This document shows, piece by piece, positions 61,450 through 64,000 of a stretch of 64,000 nt of DNA (position 1 is its first letter; each line of letters starts with the position of its first letter). The DNA is taken from assembly GCA_024707265.1 (NCBI GenBank), contig JANQAB010000002.1, positions 124,001-188,000 on the forward strand, in the 5' to 3' direction. Origin of the DNA: Sporocytophaga sp. Its GTDB lineage: Bacteria; Bacteroidota; Bacteroidia; Cytophagales; Cytophagaceae. The position numbers and the translations under genes are program-made. Under the pieces are notes generated by a model that saw nothing but the letters and a program-made list of their open reading frames with translations, searched no databases and was not told the origin of the DNA.

Positions 61450-61860
61450 ATGTTTAAGCATTCTGGCAGATTCCAACTAATAGATTTTCAGTTGAGCTAT
61501 AATGAAATGCTTTTGAGAAGTTATGCTAATGCAGAAAGAGACTATAATATTGATATTTTATTTAAAGGCGTAACTAGTTTGAATATTAAAACTACGTTTT
61601 ATGGTGAGATAAATATTGAGGTGACAGCTAAAAAACAATCTTAGTTAGCCGAGATAATCATGCCCAATGAAGCGTTTATATTTAAAATTTTTGATAAGTA
61701 TAAAATTGATAACTTCATTGAGGCCGCAGCCTTTGGTGCATATAAAAATAAGCTCGACTTCGGATGTACAAGCCTGGGGGAATTTATGTGGTCACCAAGC
61801 AATGAATGTATATACTGGTCTCATGTTGATGAAGAGTTTAAACGGATGTTTCTTTTATAA
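61450..61860 (+). pseudogene. Small unknown gene interrupted by an in-frame TAG
   Basis: Two ORFs (61450-61644 and 61660-61860) lie in the same frame, separated only by a TAG at 61642. Read through, they would give a protein of about 136 residues (first part rich in beta pattern, second with FGAYKNKLDFG and GEFMWSPSNEC). As written the second ORF has its own ATG at 61660, so two small genes are also possible. I do not recognise a family; the feel is of a small cytoplasmic protein such as an immunity protein, but this is a guess. Confidence 0.45.
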
Positions 61861-62373
61861 AGGAACTGGTTAGTGTCTGATGGTTGGTTAGCTTTTTAGT
61901 ATGTATTAAAAAAACATAAAGCAGATAAAAGTTCTCTGATATTAATTATAGATCAGAGTCGTAGATGTCGTTTTCAGCTTAATAAATGTACTTTTAAAGA
62001 ACATGATCACTGTTTGCGTCAATTCCTATGCAGGTCGATTGACTGAACAGTAACTTCCTTCAGAGCATAGTCTGTAATTTTTTCTGATTTTTTCTCTCTG
62101 AACTAAGACTGTTTAGTGAAGAATTGGAAAGATGAAAGTTGAGGCAGGAAACTTAAGATTTACACATAAAATGAGTTTAGGGGGTTCCAAAATTTTTTTA
62201 AAAAGATTGGGAACGATTTTGGAGTGTGAAGTCTATTTATATAACTATGATTTAAGAAGATTTTTAAAACGATTATTTTTATCTCAATAATTCTGTTCAT
62301 CTTTATGTATAATGGTTATTGTCAGACGCTAACACTTTGTATTGATCAGGTAATTCACTCTTGAATTTTTACT
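61861..62373. other. Intergenic region with a possible fossil signal peptide
   Basis: About 510 bp with no intact gene. At 62247 an ATG begins a frame which, after removal of one T at 62251-62253, would read MIKKIFKTIIFISIILF and end QT before a stop at 62361. This looks like an N-terminal signal peptide, perhaps a relic of a duplicated secreted-protein gene. No terminator or RNA gene is visible. Confidence 0.4.
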
Positions 62374-64000
62374 ATGAAAACCCAGGCACTGTTTAATATT
62401 TATTTTCTTTTTTACAGTTATTAATGTAAAAGCCCAAAATTTTATATGGTCTAACAGGATAAAGGTGACGTTGGATCCAACATCGCCAAAATCAATAGCC
62501 TGTGATGATTCGGGCAATGTTTATGTAGCAGGCATTTCTCATGGTATAGTTTCATTTGATAGCGTTAAGTTTTCCGGGTCATTGTTTTTTGCAAAATACA
62601 ACTCAGAGGGCAATTTGGTTTGGGGGAAAACGATTAATGGAGGTGAGGTGAACACAATAAAAGTCTTTCTGGACTCTAAAGGGAATATTTACATGTCTGG
62701 GAACTTTACAGGACCTGTACTTTTTGGTCAACATCAGTTGTCGACAGCCTATTCTCAATAGGCGAATTTTCTGGTTAAATGTGATTACAACGGAAATTTT
62801 TTATGGGCAAAGAAAGTTTTTTCAGGGGGGGATGGCGCAAATCCGCGTATTTCAACCGACAATAGTGGTAATATATACCTCTTAGGAGTAAACTTTGAAT
62901 CTGATTTGCCAATCTTAGGAGAGGGAAGTATTAAAATTTCAAAGCTTAATGATTCGGGAGAATTTCAATGGATCAAAAGAACAGGAGTATCCGATGGGCC
63001 GGTTCATGTGAATGATTTCTCAGTGGATGCAGTCGGTAATATCTATATGACCGGTAGCTTTGGAAGGTATTATAGTACTTTTAGAGGAAGCCTTTCCTTT
63101 GGTACTAATACTTTGGTGTCGGATGGGGAAATAAATATTTTTCTGGCGAGGTTAGATATGCATGGGAATCCAGTTTGGGCTAAAAGGGCAGGAGGGGAAA
63201 GTGCTCCATATGTAAATTATTATAATGATAAAGGACAATTTCTTGCTTTAGATAATTTGGGCAATGTCTATATGAGTGGGACTTTGGGGATTCTGCCGTT
63301 TTTGAAGGCGTAAAAAAATAAAACGCAATCAAGATGATTTCGTGGGAATGTTTTATTGTAAGTATGACACTTCTGGGAATTTTAAATGGGTTAAATCTGG
63401 AGCCAAAGGTGATATTGCTTGTGATAATCAGGGAAATATATTTGTTGTATCACAAAAAGATTTGTTAATAAAGTGTAATCCGGATGGCGAAAAAATTTGG
63501 TCAATCAGCGCTCCAACAGAAGCAATTGACTACTTAGATGGACCTCGAAATTTACTTGTCACAGATTCAAGAGGAAATTGTTATATGATTGGTAGATTTT
63601 ACAAAAAAATTACCTTAGGTCATAGTACTATTGTTTCTTATGAGGGTGAGTCAGCTTTATATGTTTCATGTATCAACGATGGGACCTATGTGCCCAAACG
63701 CGTTAATACTATAAAAGGAAAAGTTTTCACGGACAAAAACGGAAATTGCACCTTTGATTCCGGAGAGGAGGTATTATCCAATGTAGCAGTTACTGCAACA
63801 CCTGGGGGCTATTATTCCATTACTGATCAAAATGGAAATTATGAGCTCAAGGTTGATTCAGGTACTTATCATGTTTCTTTGGTGAAACTGAAGTCTGATG
63901 TAGCACTGTGGAAGGAGAACTGTTTGCATAATAGTTATGAAGTAAAGTTTACAGGAGAGGATCAGAATATGGAGGGATTAAATTTGGAATTAAAAATAGA
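62374..64000 (+). pseudogene. Secreted SBBP-like beta-propeller protein, interrupted, 3' end beyond window
   Basis: From the ATG at 62374 a signal peptide is restored by removing one T from the T6 run at 62408-62413 (reading into VINVKAQNFIW). The frame then encodes repeats such as DDSGNVYVAG, DSKGNIYMSGNF, DNSGNIYLLG, DAVGNIYMTGSF and DNLGNVYMSG, spaced about 50-60 residues apart, the pattern of SBBP-type beta-propeller blades. A TAG at 62759-62761 interrupts the frame, and a missing T in the run at 63299-63303 shifts it again. It then stays open to the window end and adds a SdrD-B-like or carboxypeptidase regulatory-like domain (GKVFTDKNGNCTFDSGEEV). Any C-terminal sorting signal would lie outside the window. 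Several defects in one gene favour a decaying copy, but indels may be technical. Confidence 0.65.

Noticed and set aside
62329..62517. 62-codon minus-strand frame opposite the beta-propeller gene start
   Set aside because: Overlaps the clearer plus-strand secreted-protein frame and has no supporting features.

Overview
The window reads as chromosome from a Bacteroidota bacterium, most likely a gliding member of the Cytophagales (Cytophaga/Sporocytophaga-like). The base composition is AT-rich and Shine-Dalgarno signals are sparse. Bacteroidota-type promoters (TTG, about 20 nt, TAnnTTTG) precede tRNA genes. Two very large secreted proteins end in the two known type IX secretion (T9SS) sorting domains: type A at 43.8 kb and type B, the gliding-motility-associated C-terminal domain, at 61.3 kb. 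No phage, insertion sequence or CRISPR array is visible.

Layout. 1-1.3 kb: three overlapping genes of unknown function, the first cut by the window edge, beside two tandem tRNA-Asn genes. 2.1-10.4 kb: housekeeping and stress genes (Hsp20, HtrA/Do protease, an ALDH7-type aldehyde dehydrogenase, a stand-alone response regulator, a helical protein of unknown function, tRNA-Ala, an NlpC/P60 lipoprotein, a GlcD-like FAD oxidase). 10.4-34.2 kb and 44.0-46.8 kb: a surface-glycan locus with AsnB, GDP-fucose synthesis (Gmd, Fcl), a DegT aminotransferase, a WbpE-WbpD-WbpB-like operon for a diacetamido-uronic acid, a 2-oxoglutarate oxygenase, an ABC glycan exporter (Wzm/Wzt-like), nine glycosyltransferases, two methyltransferases, a Wzy-like membrane protein, and a deacetylase/formyltransferase pair. 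Inside this locus, at 34.6-43.8 kb, lies a gene for a roughly 3056-residue T9SS protein. 47.0-54.7 kb: an Lrp/AsnC regulator, TPR protein, M42-type peptidase, Hpt, Adk, ObgE, GrpE, DnaJ and MsrB. 54.9-61.3 kb: a roughly 2130-residue T9SS type B protein with a beta-helix and Ig-like repeats. 61.4-64 kb: small unknown ORFs and an interrupted secreted beta-propeller-type gene that runs off the window.

Two observations stand out. First, eight genes need one-base corrections, mostly in homopolymer runs (11 shifts in total, plus two in-frame TAG codons). For every frameshifted gene complete in the window, the corrected length is a multiple of three, and one correction restores a signal peptide exactly. 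Draft-assembly indels are more likely than mass decay, but either way the split ORFs should be read as single genes. Second, an identical 15-bp near-palindrome lies exactly 18 nt upstream of the Lrp/AsnC gene and of the M42 peptidase gene, a candidate operator linking the two.

Biologically, the Wbp-type sugar pathway, ABC glycan exporter and giant T9SS cargo sit together. In Porphyromonas gingivalis a Wbp-derived sugar attaches secreted T9SS cargo to the cell surface. The locus may therefore couple surface-glycan synthesis with the proteins anchored to it; this is inference.
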